Shown here: piece by piece, positions 25,441-34,348 of the stretch
Position numbering within the stretch: position 1 is the stretch's first letter
How the letters are laid out: every line of letters starts with the position of its first letter
Source of the DNA: DASSUW01 sp963792385
Lineage (GTDB): Bacteria > Actinomycetota > Thermoleophilia > Solirubrobacterales > Solirubrobacteraceae
Assembly (NCBI GenBank): GCA_963792385.1
Contig: CAWBVZ010000002.1
Coordinates: 124,001-188,000 of the forward strand
Reading direction: 5' to 3'
DNA length: 64,000 bases
Notes under the pieces: model-generated
What the model saw: the letters and a program-made list of their open reading frames with translations, nothing else
What the model was told of the DNA's origin: nothing
Database searches by the model: none
Translations under genes and position numbers: made by a program

Positions 25441-28044
25441 TCAGCGCGTCCGGCGCTTTGCCGCGCGGCGCTGCGCGGCCCGCCGCTTGGCGGCCTTGCG
25501 CTTTGCCGCCTTGCGCTTGGCGGCCTTGCGCAGTGCTGCCTTGCGCTTCGCCGCCTTGCTCTTGGCCGTGGTGCGGTTGACGACGGCCGGCGTCACGGCC
25601 GCTGCGGGCACTGACGCCGACACGTCCACCGGCGCCGACGCGGGCGGTGGCGCAGGGGCCGCCAACGGGACCTCCACCACCTGGCGCCGGTACAGGTTCG
25701 ACACGCTGCCCGGGTCCGGCTTGTAGTTGCGCTCGACGTTGCCCGCGGCGTCGACCGCGAACCACGTCACCGTCGTCGTGGCGTCGAGCGTGATCGTCTG
25801 CCCGCCCTCGCGGTCGCCCGCTCCGACGTACATCGTGGCGTTGTCGTACGTCGGGCGCCGCCCGTCGAGCCGGTAGTACACCGTCGCCGGCTCGTCCGCC
25901 AGGAACTTCAGCTTGACCTTGGTCCCGTCGGCCGACGGCCGCAGGTCGAGCTCCGAGACGGGCGCCGTGCCATCGGCAGCGAAGTCGCCGGCGATCTTCA
26001 CGAGCTCATAGAGGCCGTTGGAGAACTCCATCGCGACGTCGTGGGCCTCGGGCCAGGCGGGCTGGAAGCTCGTCCCGATCTCGAAGTCCCACCCGTAGAT
26101 GCCGTTCTCGTACCAGAACTCGTCACCCGAGTTGCCCGCCGCCGAGTACAGGACGTCGGCCACCGGCCCGGTCTGACCGGGCTCGACGGTGAGGTTGCGC
26201 CAGTTGCGGATCGCGCCCACGACGCGGCCCGCGGCCCCCCAGAAGTAGCTCTCCTGTCCGAGCGTCGGGCGCGGCAGCGTCACCCGCTCCGGCGTGTAGG
26301 CCCCCGGCGGCCACATGAAGAAGTTGCCGGAGGAGTGGACGTTCATCGAGAACCGGATGTTCGGGAACGTGTCGGCGATCCATTCGACGTTCTTGGTCTC
26401 CGGCTCGGAGTATTCGAACGGCCCGGAGAAGTTGCCGCTCGTGCAGCTCCCGGAGCCGCCGACGTAGCCGTCGAAGAACGTGCCGACGGAGTAGTTGCGG
26501 TTGAGGTCGACGCCCCACTGGTTGCGGCGGGCGGGATCGCCGTTCGCGTCGTCGCAGTAGTCGACCATGTTCTTGCGCTGGCCCGTGAAGTCGTAGAACG
26601 AGTAGTGACCGCCGTCCGGGTTGGAGGACGGCAGGACGAAGACCTCCACGTTGTTCAGCAGCTCGCGCACGTCCGGGTTGACCGCGTAGTTGCGCACGAG
26701 CCGCTCGGCGGTCTCCACCGCCACCAGCGGCCCGACCCACTCGCGGGCGTGCTCCTGTGCGTAGGCGTAGACGCCGATCTTGTCGCCCGACCGATCGGCC
26801 CCGATCCGGATCGCGTACATCGGATGCGGCTTGCGCGACACGTGTGCCGGCGCGTTGAGGTTGTCCTCGAGCCGGGTCTCCGGCGCCGGAGCCACCGCGC
26901 CGTCGCCGACGCTGCCGCGATACGTGAAGGCGATCGCCGGGCTGCCCGACCGTGCGTTGATCGCGTCCACCACCTGCTTGGCCGTGCTGACCGGGGCGCC
27001 CGCGGCGTTCGTCGCGAGATCGACCACGATCGTGTCGCGGTTGACGTTCACGGTCAGCGGAGCGCTCGCCGTGCCGGGATTGCGCAGCGTGACCTTGACG
27101 TTGTCGCCGCCCTCGGAACCGTAGTTCTTCGACTCGACGACCACGACCGACCCGGGCGTCGCTCCCGCGCCACTGCCGATGCCGAACTGCGCCATCGACT
27201 TGCGGCGGTAGCCGTTCGTCTGGTACGGCAGCTCGATGATCTCGGCGAGGTTCGGATAGTCGCTGGCGAGCTGCTTGATGCGGTCGTAGGCCTGCGTCGG
27301 GTCCAGGTAGCCGTCGACGAAGTCCACCAGCTCGGGGTTGCCGGTGTCGTCGGTCGGCGGCGCCCAGTCCTCGACGGTCCCCACGAGCCGCTCCGTGGTG
27401 GCGCTCGAGACGACCTCCACCTTGTCGGGCCGTGCGGCAACCGAGATCTGCCGGCGGTGGTAGAGGTACTTGCCGGCGTCCACGAACGGATCCAGGGTCG
27501 TGGAGCCGCCGGAGCCCATCTCGGTGCCGGGCCCGGAGTCCCAGCGGACGGTCAGCGCGTCGGTCGCGCCGGCGTCCGTCTTGGCCTCGATCGAGATGAA
27601 CCGCTGCGTCGCGAGGTTCGTGAAGTGGTCGGCGCGCAGGATCTTGATGTGCTCGCCTTCAGCGACGTTCTGTTCGATGCCGTCGAAGTCGGCCGCGGCG
27701 CGCAGCTGGCGCTCGGCGCCACGCTGGCGTGCCTTCATCTGCGTCTCCGTGTCGACCGTCCGGCCGATCTGGAAGCCCTGGGCGCGCAGCAGCGCGAGCT
27801 CGGAGTCCGTGGTCACGATCTGGACGTACTTGTCGCCGTCGCGCACCTCGACGTGCTCGGTGACGTCGGCTGCCGTGTTCACGAGCCGGTCGAGCTCGGC
27901 GCGGTCGGACACCTGGATCTCGACGACGCTGACCGGCTCCGGGTCCTGTGCCTGCGCAGGTGCGCCGGCGAGCAGCGCGGCGCCCAGCGATCCGCAAGCG
28001 AGCAGCGTCGCGGCGCGGCGCATGCGCGTTGATCTGAGGAACAT
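25441..28044 (-). CDS. Large secreted M14-family zinc carboxypeptidase
   Basis: An 867-residue exported metallopeptidase with a signal peptide ending around GAPAQA. The ATG was chosen because of the GGGGGG-AAAG ribosome-binding site just upstream. Zinc ligands are seen in EHAREW (His and Glu) and MNVHSSG (His); DLNRNY is a typical M14 substrate-site motif, and the catalytic Glu is in GWDFEIGTS. Two features are unusual. A beta-type insert of about 80 residues (VKVTLRNPGTASAPLTVNV to AKQVVDAINA) interrupts the catalytic domain before the zinc site. The C-terminal tail is built of KAAKRKA-type Lys/Ala/Arg repeats. A chitobiase-C-like domain (EPATVYYRLDG) lies before the tail. Confidence 0.85.
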   Translation of the reverse strand: MFLRSTRMRRAATLLACGSLGAALLAGAPAQAQDPEPVSVVEIQVSDRAELDRLVNTAADVTEHVEVRDGDKYVQIVTTDSELALLRAQGFQIGRTVDTETQMKARQRGAERQLRAAADFDGIEQNVAEGEHIKILRADHFTNLATQRFISIEAKTDAGATDALTVRWDSGPGTEMGSGGSTTLDPFVDAGKYLYHRRQISVAARPDKVEVVSSATTERLVGTVEDWAPPTDDTGNPELVDFVDGYLDPTQAYDRIKQLASDYPNLAEIIELPYQTNGYRRKSMAQFGIGSGAGATPGSVVVVESKNYGSEGGDNVKVTLRNPGTASAPLTVNVNRDTIVVDLATNAAGAPVSTAKQVVDAINARSGSPAIAFTYRGSVGDGAVAPAPETRLEDNLNAPAHVSRKPHPMYAIRIGADRSGDKIGVYAYAQEHAREWVGPLVAVETAERLVRNYAVNPDVRELLNNVEVFVLPSSNPDGGHYSFYDFTGQRKNMVDYCDDANGDPARRNQWGVDLNRNYSVGTFFDGYVGGSGSCTSGNFSGPFEYSEPETKNVEWIADTFPNIRFSMNVHSSGNFFMWPPGAYTPERVTLPRPTLGQESYFWGAAGRVVGAIRNWRNLTVEPGQTGPVADVLYSAAGNSGDEFWYENGIYGWDFEIGTSFQPAWPEAHDVAMEFSNGLYELVKIAGDFAADGTAPVSELDLRPSADGTKVKLKFLADEPATVYYRLDGRRPTYDNATMYVGAGDREGGQTITLDATTTVTWFAVDAAGNVERNYKPDPGSVSNLYRRQVVEVPLAAPAPPPASAPVDVSASVPAAAVTPAVVNRTTAKSKAAKRKAALRKAAKRKAAKRKAAKRRAAQRRAAKRRTR

Positions 28045-28130
28045 CTTTCCCCCCTGCCAGGGCGCGTCCCCGTCGACGCACCGGTGCCTGGAAGGATCGC
28101 GCGCCGGCCTCGGGGGCGGCAAGCCCTCGC

Positions 28131-28148
28131 CGTTGAGTTCTCTCAACG
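28131..28148. promoter_or_regulatory. Inverted repeat in the divergent M14/ABM promoter region
   Basis: CGTTGAG and CTCAACG are separated by TTCT, a perfect 7-bp inverted repeat in the 180-bp gap between divergent genes. It is immediately followed by two GGCGCC sites. A transcription-factor operator or a small hairpin are both possible. Confidence 0.4.
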
Positions 28149-28224
28149 CCGGCGCCGACAGTGGCGCCGCCGGTCGCGCTGAGACAATCGGCCGGTCTGC
28201 CCATCCCCGAAGGGAGAAGCGCTG

Positions 28225-28521
28225 ATGGTGACCGTCGGACTACTGGTTCGACTCGAGGCGAGGCCCGGCCGCGAGCAGGACGTCGAGGACTTCCTGAAGA
28301 TCGGGCTTTCGCACGTGCTCAACGAGCCGGCGACGGTCTACTGGTTCTCGATCCGGCTCGGGCCGAGCACGTTCGGGATCTTCGACGCGTTCCCGGATGA
28401 CGAGGGCCGCGAGGCACACCTGAACGGCCTCCTGGCGCAGGCGCTGATGGAGCAGGCGGACGACCTGCTCGCCGCGCCGCCGTCGATCGAGCAGTTCAAC
28501 GTGCTGGCGGTGAAGGAGTAG
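28225..28521 (+). CDS. Antibiotic-biosynthesis-monooxygenase-like (ABM) small protein
   Basis: A 98-residue protein with a ferredoxin-like ABM fold pattern: beta start TVGLLVRLEARPGREQDVEDFL, then VYWFSIRLGPSTFGIFDAFPDDEGREAHLNG. Members are often dimeric oxygenases or simply stress-related. The conserved pattern supports the fold, not a reaction. A GAAGGGAG ribosome-binding site precedes the ATG. It ends 9 bp before rsmD. Confidence 0.7.
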   Translation: MVTVGLLVRLEARPGREQDVEDFLKIGLSHVLNEPATVYWFSIRLGPSTFGIFDAFPDDEGREAHLNGLLAQALMEQADDLLAAPPSIEQFNVLAVKE

Positions 28522-28530
28522 CGGCTGCGA

Positions 28531-29058
28531 GTGATCGCCGGCCGCTGGGGCGGGCGGCGGCTCCACGCGCCGCCCGGGGACGCAACGCGGCCCACGTCCG
28601 ACCGCGTGCGCGAGGCGCTGTTCTCGATCCTCGCCGACCGGGTGGCGGATGCGCGCGTGCTCGACCTGTTCGCCGGCTCGGGTGCGCTCGGGATCGAGGC
28701 GCTGTCGCGCGGTGCCGCGGAGGCGACGTTCGTCGACACCGCACCGGCCGCTTTGCGCGCCGTGCGGGCCAACCTGGAGGCGCTCGGAGTGGAGGCGGAA
28801 GTACGCCGTTCGGACGCCCGAAGGTTCCTCGGCGCCGCATCGGCGGCCGCGCGTTACTACGATCTTGTGTTCCTCGACCCGCCATATCGGCTGGCGGGGC
28901 GCCTGGGAGACGAGTTGACGGCGGCATTGCCGGCCGTGCTCGCGCCAGACGCAGTGGTGGTCGCCGAGAGCGATCGCCGTGCCCCGCTCGAGCTTGCTCT
29001 TCCACTACTAGACGAACGTCGCTACGGCGACACCCTGATTCGCATCCATGGCCCCTGA
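28531..29058 (+). CDS. rsmD: 16S rRNA (guanine966-N2)-methyltransferase RsmD
   Basis: A 175-residue enzyme methylating G966 of 16S rRNA in the 30S subunit. Evidence: N-terminal IAGRWGGRRL and RPTSDRVREALFSIL, SAM motif VLDLFAGSGALGIEALSRGA, and the catalytic DPPY motif at residues 116-119. The GTG start gives the standard N-terminus. Its end overlaps coaD by 11 bp; rsmD-coaD is a common pair. Confidence 0.93.
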   Translation: MIAGRWGGRRLHAPPGDATRPTSDRVREALFSILADRVADARVLDLFAGSGALGIEALSRGAAEATFVDTAPAALRAVRANLEALGVEAEVRRSDARRFLGAASAAARYYDLVFLDPPYRLAGRLGDELTAALPAVLAPDAVVVAESDRRAPLELALPLLDERRYGDTLIRIHGP

Positions 29059-29545
29059 CCCCCGCATCGCCGTCTGCCCCGGCTCCTATGACCCCGTCAC
29101 GCACGGGCATATCGACGTGATCTCGCGCGCCGCGCTGATGTTCGACGAGCTGATCGTGGCGGTCGTGAACGCGTCGATGCGCAAGAGCCAGGCGCTGTTC
29201 AGCGCGGATGACCGGATCGACTTCATCGAGCGCGCGACGGCGCATCTGCCGAACGTCCGCGTGGAGCCGTTCTCCAACCTCGTGGTGGAGTTCGCACGCG
29301 ATCGCGGGGCCAAGGCGATCGTCAAGGGCCTGCGCGCAATCTCGGACTTTGAGTACGAGCTGGAGATGAACCAGCTCAACCGCCAACTCGCCCCCGACGT
29401 CGAGTCGGTCTACCTGATGGCGTCGCCGCAGTACAGTTTCCTCTCCTCGAGCGGAGTGAAGGAGATCGCCACATTCGGAGGCGATGTCTCCGATCTTGTC
29501 CCGGAGCCGGTTGCTCAGCGCTTGAAGGAAGCGCTGAGCCGCTGA
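29048..29545 (+). CDS. coaD: Phosphopantetheine adenylyltransferase
   Basis: A 165-residue enzyme for the fourth step of coenzyme A synthesis (4'-phosphopantetheine plus ATP). It has the nucleotidyltransferase motif PGSYDPVTHGHID (T18-H-G-H21), KGLRAISDFEYELEMNQLNR and the C-terminal SSSGVKEIA segment that binds ATP. Length is normal. It overlaps rsmD and is followed after 16 bp by a SepIVA-like gene. Confidence 0.95.
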   Translation: MAPDPRIAVCPGSYDPVTHGHIDVISRAALMFDELIVAVVNASMRKSQALFSADDRIDFIERATAHLPNVRVEPFSNLVVEFARDRGAKAIVKGLRAISDFEYELEMNQLNRQLAPDVESVYLMASPQYSFLSSSGVKEIATFGGDVSDLVPEPVAQRLKEALSR

Positions 29546-29561
29546 CGAAACAGGGAGCGCC

Positions 29562-30026
29562 ATGGACGTCCTGGTACTCATCGACAAGCTGGACGACCTA
29601 GTCCACAACGCCAAGCAGGTCCCGCTGACGGACCAGGTGCGCGTGGACAAGGAGGAGATCTACGACATCCTCGACCAGATGCGCGCCACGATCCCCGAGG
29701 AGATCAAGCAGGCGCGCTGGATCGTCAAGGAGCGTCAGGAGATGCTCGCCGAGGCCAAGCGCGAGGCTGAGCGGATCGTGAAGGAGGCGCGCGAGCGCCA
29801 GACGCAGATGGTCTCCCAGCAGGAAGTGACCCGCAACGCCGAGCGCGCTGCGGAGGAGATCATCGAGGACGCTCGTGGCCGCGAGCGGGAGATCCGGCTC
29901 GGCGCCGAGGACTACGCCGACGAGATCCTGAACACGCTCGAGGTCAACCTTTCGAAGTTCATCGCCGCCGTACAGCGCGGGCGCGAACGGCTCCAAGGCC
30001 GTGACGAGCCCGCCGAAGTCGGGTAG
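29562..30026 (+). CDS. SepIVA/DivIVA-like coiled-coil protein
   Basis: A 154-residue, almost wholly helical protein with a long charged coiled coil (about 45-115) rich in KEARERQ-type heptads. The N-terminus DVLVLIDKLDDLVHNAK and the IYDILDQMRATIPEEIKQAR segment resemble mycobacterial SepIVA, which is involved in septation and cell elongation and encoded near this gene set. It is often annotated as ATP synthase subunit B-like because of its coiled coil. It follows coaD and precedes an ABC transporter. Confidence 0.65.
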   Translation: MDVLVLIDKLDDLVHNAKQVPLTDQVRVDKEEIYDILDQMRATIPEEIKQARWIVKERQEMLAEAKREAERIVKEARERQTQMVSQQEVTRNAERAAEEIIEDARGREREIRLGAEDYADEILNTLEVNLSKFIAAVQRGRERLQGRDEPAEVG

Positions 30027-30037
30027 TCGCTCGGGTA

Positions 30038-30934
30038 GTGCTGGAACTGCAGGACCTCGCCAGGCGGTACGGCGACGTGGTCGCGTTGGACGGGATCTCG
30101 TTCAGCGTCGAGGCGGGCCAGATGTTCGGCTTCGTCGGTCCAAACGGCGCCGGCAAGACCACGACGATGCGGATCGTGCTCGGCGTGCTCTCGGCGGATC
30201 GCGGCGAGGTGCTCTTCGACGGCCGACCGGTCGACTTCGAGACCCGCGCGCGATTCGGCTACATGCCTGAGGAGCGCGGGCTCTATCCGAAGATGCGCGT
30301 GCGCGACCAGCTCGTGTACTTCGCCCGGCTGCACGGCATCGAGGCCGCCGCGGCGGTGGCCGCGGCCGAGCGCTGGATCGACCGTCTTGGCCTGAGCGAC
30401 CGCGCCGGAGATCGCGTCGAGCAGCTTTCTCTCGGCAACCAGCAGCGCGTCCAGCTGGCCGCGGCGATGGTGCACGATCCCGAGCTGCTCGTGCTCGACG
30501 AGCCCTTCTCCGGCCTCGATCCCGTCGGCGTGGACGTGCTGTCGGGCGTGCTCGCCGAGTACGCCGCCGGCGGCGTGCCCGTTGTCTTCTCCTCGCACCA
30601 GCTCGAGCTCGTGGAGCGCATCTGCGAAGCGGTGGCGATCATCAAGGACGGGCGCCTGGTGGCGTCCGGCCGGGTGGAGGAGCTACGGGACCGCGGCGCC
30701 GAAGGGCGGCGCGTGCGCGTCAAGGTCGAGGGCGACCCCGGCGAGCAGTGGCTCGCGGGCGTGCCCGGAGCCGAGGCTGTCTCGAGCGACCCGCGCGGGC
30801 TGCTGGTCGCGCTGCATGACGGCGTCGTGACGGATGCCGTGCTCGACGCCGCCCGCACCGCCGGCAGCGTGACGTACTTCAGCCTCGAGCGCCCGACGCT
30901 CGCCGACCTGTTCCGCGAGGCGGTGGCGGCATGA
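30038..30934 (+). CDS. ABC transporter ATP-binding protein (NatA-like)
   Basis: A 298-residue ATPase. Walker A is GPNGAGKT (34-41), the Q-loop region is YMPEERGLYPKM, the signature is LSLGNQQRVQ, Walker B is LLVLDEPFSGLDP, and the H-loop is SSHQLE. The signature departs slightly from LSGGQ, as in NatA/CcmA-type exporters. A C-terminal domain of about 80 residues follows. The GTG start is 11 bp after the previous gene. It overlaps the permease by 4 bp. Confidence 0.88.
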   Translation: MLELQDLARRYGDVVALDGISFSVEAGQMFGFVGPNGAGKTTTMRIVLGVLSADRGEVLFDGRPVDFETRARFGYMPEERGLYPKMRVRDQLVYFARLHGIEAAAAVAAAERWIDRLGLSDRAGDRVEQLSLGNQQRVQLAAAMVHDPELLVLDEPFSGLDPVGVDVLSGVLAEYAAGGVPVVFSSHQLELVERICEAVAIIKDGRLVASGRVEELRDRGAEGRRVRVKVEGDPGEQWLAGVPGAEAVSSDPRGLLVALHDGVVTDAVLDAARTAGSVTYFSLERPTLADLFREAVAA

Positions 30935-32106
30935 AGGGGCACAAGGCGGTCGCTCTCGTCGCTCGCCGGGAGATCCGCGAGCGCGTGCGGGAGAAGTCGT
31001 TCCTGCTCTCGACCGGGATCAACGTGGTGATCATCGTCGCCGTCGTCGCGTTGTCGGCGGTCTTCGGCGGCGGGGACAAGACCTACGTCGTCGGCTACTC
31101 CAACCAGGCCGAGTTTGCCGTCGTCGACGCGGCTGCGAGCGCGGGTGAGGCGACCGACGTGCAGATCGAGGCGCAGCAGGTCAAGACGGGAGATGTCCGC
31201 GCGCAGGTCGACGACGGCACGCTCGACGCAGCGGTCATCGGCGGCACGATCGTCGCCAAGGACGAGCCGGACGATGAGCTCGTCTCAGTCCTGCAGGCCG
31301 CCAACCGCCAGGTCAGCGCCGCCGGGGCGCTGGAACAGGCCGGGGTGGCGGAAGGCCGGGCGGAGCGGATCCTCGACCCGCAGCCGCTGAAGCTGGCCAC
31401 GCTCGAACCGATCGATCCGGACGAGGACGCCAAGGCCGGCCTCACGTTCTTCATCGTCCTGATCCTCTACGGCCAGCTGCTGACCTACGGCTACTGGGTC
31501 GCTGCGGGGGTGGTGGAGGAGAAGGCCTCGCGCGTGGTCGAGGTCGTGCTGTCCACGATCCGGCCCTCGCACCTGCTGGCCGGCAAGGTGATCGGGCTCG
31601 GGCTGCTCGGGCTCGGCAACCTGCTGCTGATCGGGGTGATCGGGCTGGGGACGGCGGCGGCCACGGGAGCCCTCGACGTCGACGGCACGGTCCTGAGCGC
31701 CGCTGGTCTCTCGCTGGCCTGGTTCGTGGTCGGCTACGCGTTCTACGCCTGCGCGTTCGCCTGTGCAGGGGCGCTCGTCTCGCGCCAGGAGGACCTCCAG
31801 AGCACGATGACGCCGCTCACGCTGATCATCCTCGTGTCGTTCTTCCTGGCGTTCGCCGTCCGGTCATCCCCCGACGGTACGCTCGCCCACGTGACCGCCT
31901 TCATCCCGATGACCGCTCCGATGACGATGCCGCCGCGGATCGTGACCGGCGACGTCGCCACGTGGGAGGTCGTCGCCTCGTTCCTCGTGACCGCCGCGGG
32001 CGCCGCCCTGCTGATCCCGCTCGCCGCCCGGATCTACTCCGGCGGCGTGCTGCGCACCGGCTCGGCGCTGAAGCTGCGCGAGGCGTGGCGAGCGGCGCGC
32101 GCATGA
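30931..32106 (+). CDS. ABC transporter permease (NatB/ABC-2 type)
   Basis: A 391-residue permease with one N-terminal helix, an extracellular domain of about 160 residues, then five or six helices from TFFIVLILYGQLLTYGYWV to the end. The EEKASRVVEVVLSTIRPSHLLAGKVIG segment is typical of ABC-2 exporters related to NatB. With the upstream ATPase it makes one exporter; the substrate (Na+, drug or peptide in relatives) is not predictable. It overlaps both neighbours by 4 bp. Confidence 0.85.
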   Translation: MKGHKAVALVARREIRERVREKSFLLSTGINVVIIVAVVALSAVFGGGDKTYVVGYSNQAEFAVVDAAASAGEATDVQIEAQQVKTGDVRAQVDDGTLDAAVIGGTIVAKDEPDDELVSVLQAANRQVSAAGALEQAGVAEGRAERILDPQPLKLATLEPIDPDEDAKAGLTFFIVLILYGQLLTYGYWVAAGVVEEKASRVVEVVLSTIRPSHLLAGKVIGLGLLGLGNLLLIGVIGLGTAAATGALDVDGTVLSAAGLSLAWFVVGYAFYACAFACAGALVSRQEDLQSTMTPLTLIILVSFFLAFAVRSSPDGTLAHVTAFIPMTAPMTMPPRIVTGDVATWEVVASFLVTAAGAALLIPLAARIYSGGVLRTGSALKLREAWRAARA

Positions 32107-32792
32107 GCACGTTCGTGCTCGTTCACGGCGCGTGGCACGGCGGCTGGTGCTGGGACCGGGTGGCGCCGCGGCTGGCCGAGCGCGGTCACCGCGTCACGAC
32201 GCCGACGCTGACGGGCCTCGGCGAGCGCGCGCACCTGGCGGGTGCGTCGGTGAGCCTCGACACGCACGTCACCGACGTCCTCAACCACATCAAGTACGAG
32301 GGTCTCCGCGACGTCGTGCTGGTCGCGCACAGCTATGCGGGGTTCGTGGCGTACGGGGTCGCCGAGACGGCCGCGGCCGCGATCGACCGGCTCGTACTGA
32401 TCGACGGCTTCGTGCCGGGCGACGGCGAGACGATGGCCGATCACGTGGGCGAGCGCGGGCCGCAGTACCGCGAGGCGGCGGCCGCCGACCCCGAGTACCT
32501 GATGCCCGCACCGCCCGCGGCCGCGCTTGGCGTCTCCGAGGACGACACGTGGGTCGAGCCACGCCTCACGCCGCAGCCAGTCGGCACCTACCTGCAGCCG
32601 CTCGCGGTCAGCGACGCCATCGACGGGATCGCCGACAAGAGCTACATCTCCTGCACGGCACCGGCGCTCGCGGTGCTCGACGAGTCCAAGCGCCGGATCG
32701 CCGAAGCGGGCTGGCCGATGGCTGAGCTCGCCTGCGGGCACGACGCGATGGTCGCGATGCCCGCTGAGCTAGCCGAACTGCTTCTCGGCTAG
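32103..32792 (+). CDS. Alpha/beta hydrolase
   Basis: A 229-residue enzyme of the esterase/hydroxynitrile-lyase-like group. It has FVLVHGAWHGGWCWD (oxyanion-loop region), the nucleophile elbow AHSYAG, the acid region LVLIDGFVPGDGE, and the catalytic His in ACGHDAM. The ATG start overlaps the ABC permease stop (ATGA). Its link with the exporter is unclear. The 3' end is followed by copy 2 of the intergenic element. Confidence 0.8.
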   Translation: MSTFVLVHGAWHGGWCWDRVAPRLAERGHRVTTPTLTGLGERAHLAGASVSLDTHVTDVLNHIKYEGLRDVVLVAHSYAGFVAYGVAETAAAAIDRLVLIDGFVPGDGETMADHVGERGPQYREAAAADPEYLMPAPPAAALGVSEDDTWVEPRLTPQPVGTYLQPLAVSDAIDGIADKSYISCTAPALAVLDESKRRIAEAGWPMAELACGHDAMVAMPAELAELLLG

Positions 32793-32818
32793 TCCTCGGG
32801 GGCGCCGCGGTCGGCCCG

Positions 32819-32958
32819 GCGGACGTCAACTGCGCTGGGTGGGGGAGCGGAGGGCGCTTAATCCGCGCATACCGCGGCAAACGCGCCACGCATGTCGCCC
32901 GAGCCCTCGCGGCCGCCGATATCCGCCGCTGCCCTACCCAGCGGGGGTTGACGTTCGC
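32819..32958. repeat. Intergenic inverted-repeat element, copy 2
   Basis: A 140-bp element. The left end GCGGACGTCAACTGCGCTGG is matched, inverted, by the right end, which reads CCAGCGGGGGTTGACGTTCG. The internal hairpin has arms CCGCG (32863-32867) and CGCGG (32873-32877) with the loop CATAC, the same loop as copy 1. It fills the gap between two converging genes and reaches to 6 bp from the stop of the nuclease-like gene. Confidence 0.7.
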
Positions 32959-32964
32959 CGAGCT

Positions 32965-34290
32965 CTAGTTCTCGAAGAGGTCGGCGGGCTCGTCGTCGTC
33001 GTCGTCGCCGGTCGCGGCGGCGACCATCGCGTCGATCTGCACGAGGTGGCCGCGGACGCGCTCGGCCATCCCGTCGACGATCTTGCGGACGTCCTCGATC
33101 TGGCCGGCGGCACTCGTGAGCTGGCTCTTGATCCGGCGCACGTCCTCCATCGCGAGCATCGCGCGCTCGACCTCGGCGCGCAGGGCCGACGCGTCGAGCC
33201 CCTCGGCGCCGCCCTTGGCCATCAGGACGCGAGCGCGGGCCAGCGAGTACGCCACGTCGAGCGCCAGACGCGAGCCGTCCTCGGGGTCGTAGACGACGAA
33301 CAGCTTGTCGCCGCCGACCTCGCGCAGCGCCGTGGCGCGCGCGGGCAGCTTGTCCTCCGAGGGGACGACCCAGACGCCGTAGTCGGCGGCGCGCTGGTTC
33401 ATCGCCTCGTCGAGCTCGGCGAGTGCCTCCTTGCGCGACTTCTTCGAGTTCTTGGCCTCGAACACGATCCGCCCGCGCGGGCGCCCGGCGCAGCCGTCGA
33501 GGTCCACGACGACGTCGCCCTTGCGCCCGCCGACGCCGCGCAGGTCGCCGACCCCGTCGCAGTCGTCGCCCTGGGCGACGGCGATCGCCTCGACGGCCTC
33601 GAACACGGCCTCCTCGTATGGGCGGCCCTTCGCGGTCGAGCGGTCGTGCTCGGCGGCCACCTCGAGCGCCTTGTCCTTCTCGGCCTGCAGCTTCTGCACC
33701 TCGAGCTGGAGCGCGCCGACGCGGCCGTTCATCTCGCGCAGCAGCGTGTGCTGCTGGTCGGACGACTGCCGGATCGCCCCGACCGCGGCCTTCTGGAACG
33801 TGGCGAGCGGGTTCGACTCGTCGGCCGAGGAGAACTGCTTGAACAGCTTCTCGCGCGATTCGTTGAGCAGCTCGGCGACCGCGGCGCGCACCTGGTGCTG
33901 GACGGCGGTGCTCGACTCGGCGCCGAAGTGGCGCTGCAGCACGCGCGTGACGTGGCCGCTGTCGGGCCCGAACGCCTCCTCGAGCCGCGTGCGCAGTTCG
34001 GTCACGACGGCCTCGGACGTCTGGCCGAGGCGCGTCTCCACCTCGCGCGAGGCGTTCTCGAGGTCCTGCCGCAGCACCTCGACCGTCGCGCCGGCCTGCT
34101 CGCGGTCGAGCACCCGGGCGCCGATCTCGATCGCGTCCGCGATCACCTTCGACGGATCCTCACCGCCATCGATCCGCGCCCGCACGAGCTCGGCGGCGAC
34201 CGTGTCGTCGACGATCAGGCTCTCGATGATCACGCGCCCGAGCAGGGCGGTGACGCGAGGCTGGCGGAGTGGGGTGGCTGCGGCTTCCAT
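32965..34290 (-). CDS. Coiled-coil protein with PD-(D/E)XK nuclease-like domain
   Basis: A 441-residue protein of unknown role. Residues 1-215 are helical with long coiled-coil stretches (NGRVGALQLEVQKLQAEKDKA). A compact domain at about 220-330 has GRPYEEAVFEAVEAI, KGDVVVDL and RIVFEAKNSKK, which fit the E...D...ExK core of PD-(D/E)XK nucleases. A second helical region follows, and the C-terminus is very acidic (GDDDDDEPADLFEN). The ATG at 34290 gives a natural N-terminus. It is single, oriented opposite to the upstream operon, and bracketed by elements 2 and 3. RmuC-like or DUF2130-like repair proteins have a similar plan. A role in DNA repair or defence is inference. Confidence 0.55.
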   Translation of the reverse strand: MEAAATPLRQPRVTALLGRVIIESLIVDDTVAAELVRARIDGGEDPSKVIADAIEIGARVLDREQAGATVEVLRQDLENASREVETRLGQTSEAVVTELRTRLEEAFGPDSGHVTRVLQRHFGAESSTAVQHQVRAAVAELLNESREKLFKQFSSADESNPLATFQKAAVGAIRQSSDQQHTLLREMNGRVGALQLEVQKLQAEKDKALEVAAEHDRSTAKGRPYEEAVFEAVEAIAVAQGDDCDGVGDLRGVGGRKGDVVVDLDGCAGRPRGRIVFEAKNSKKSRKEALAELDEAMNQRAADYGVWVVPSEDKLPARATALREVGGDKLFVVYDPEDGSRLALDVAYSLARARVLMAKGGAEGLDASALRAEVERAMLAMEDVRRIKSQLTSAAGQIEDVRKIVDGMAERVRGHLVQIDAMVAAATGDDDDDEPADLFEN

Positions 34291-34348
34291 GACGGTGAGT
34301 CGCAGGCTAGGCGCCGGTGCTGACGGAACGGGCGCCACATTGCAGCGG

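Noticed and set aside
25441..25580. Short tandem DNA repeat as a separate element at the end of the M14 gene
   Set aside because: It is simply the coding sequence of the KAAKRKA-type protein tail.
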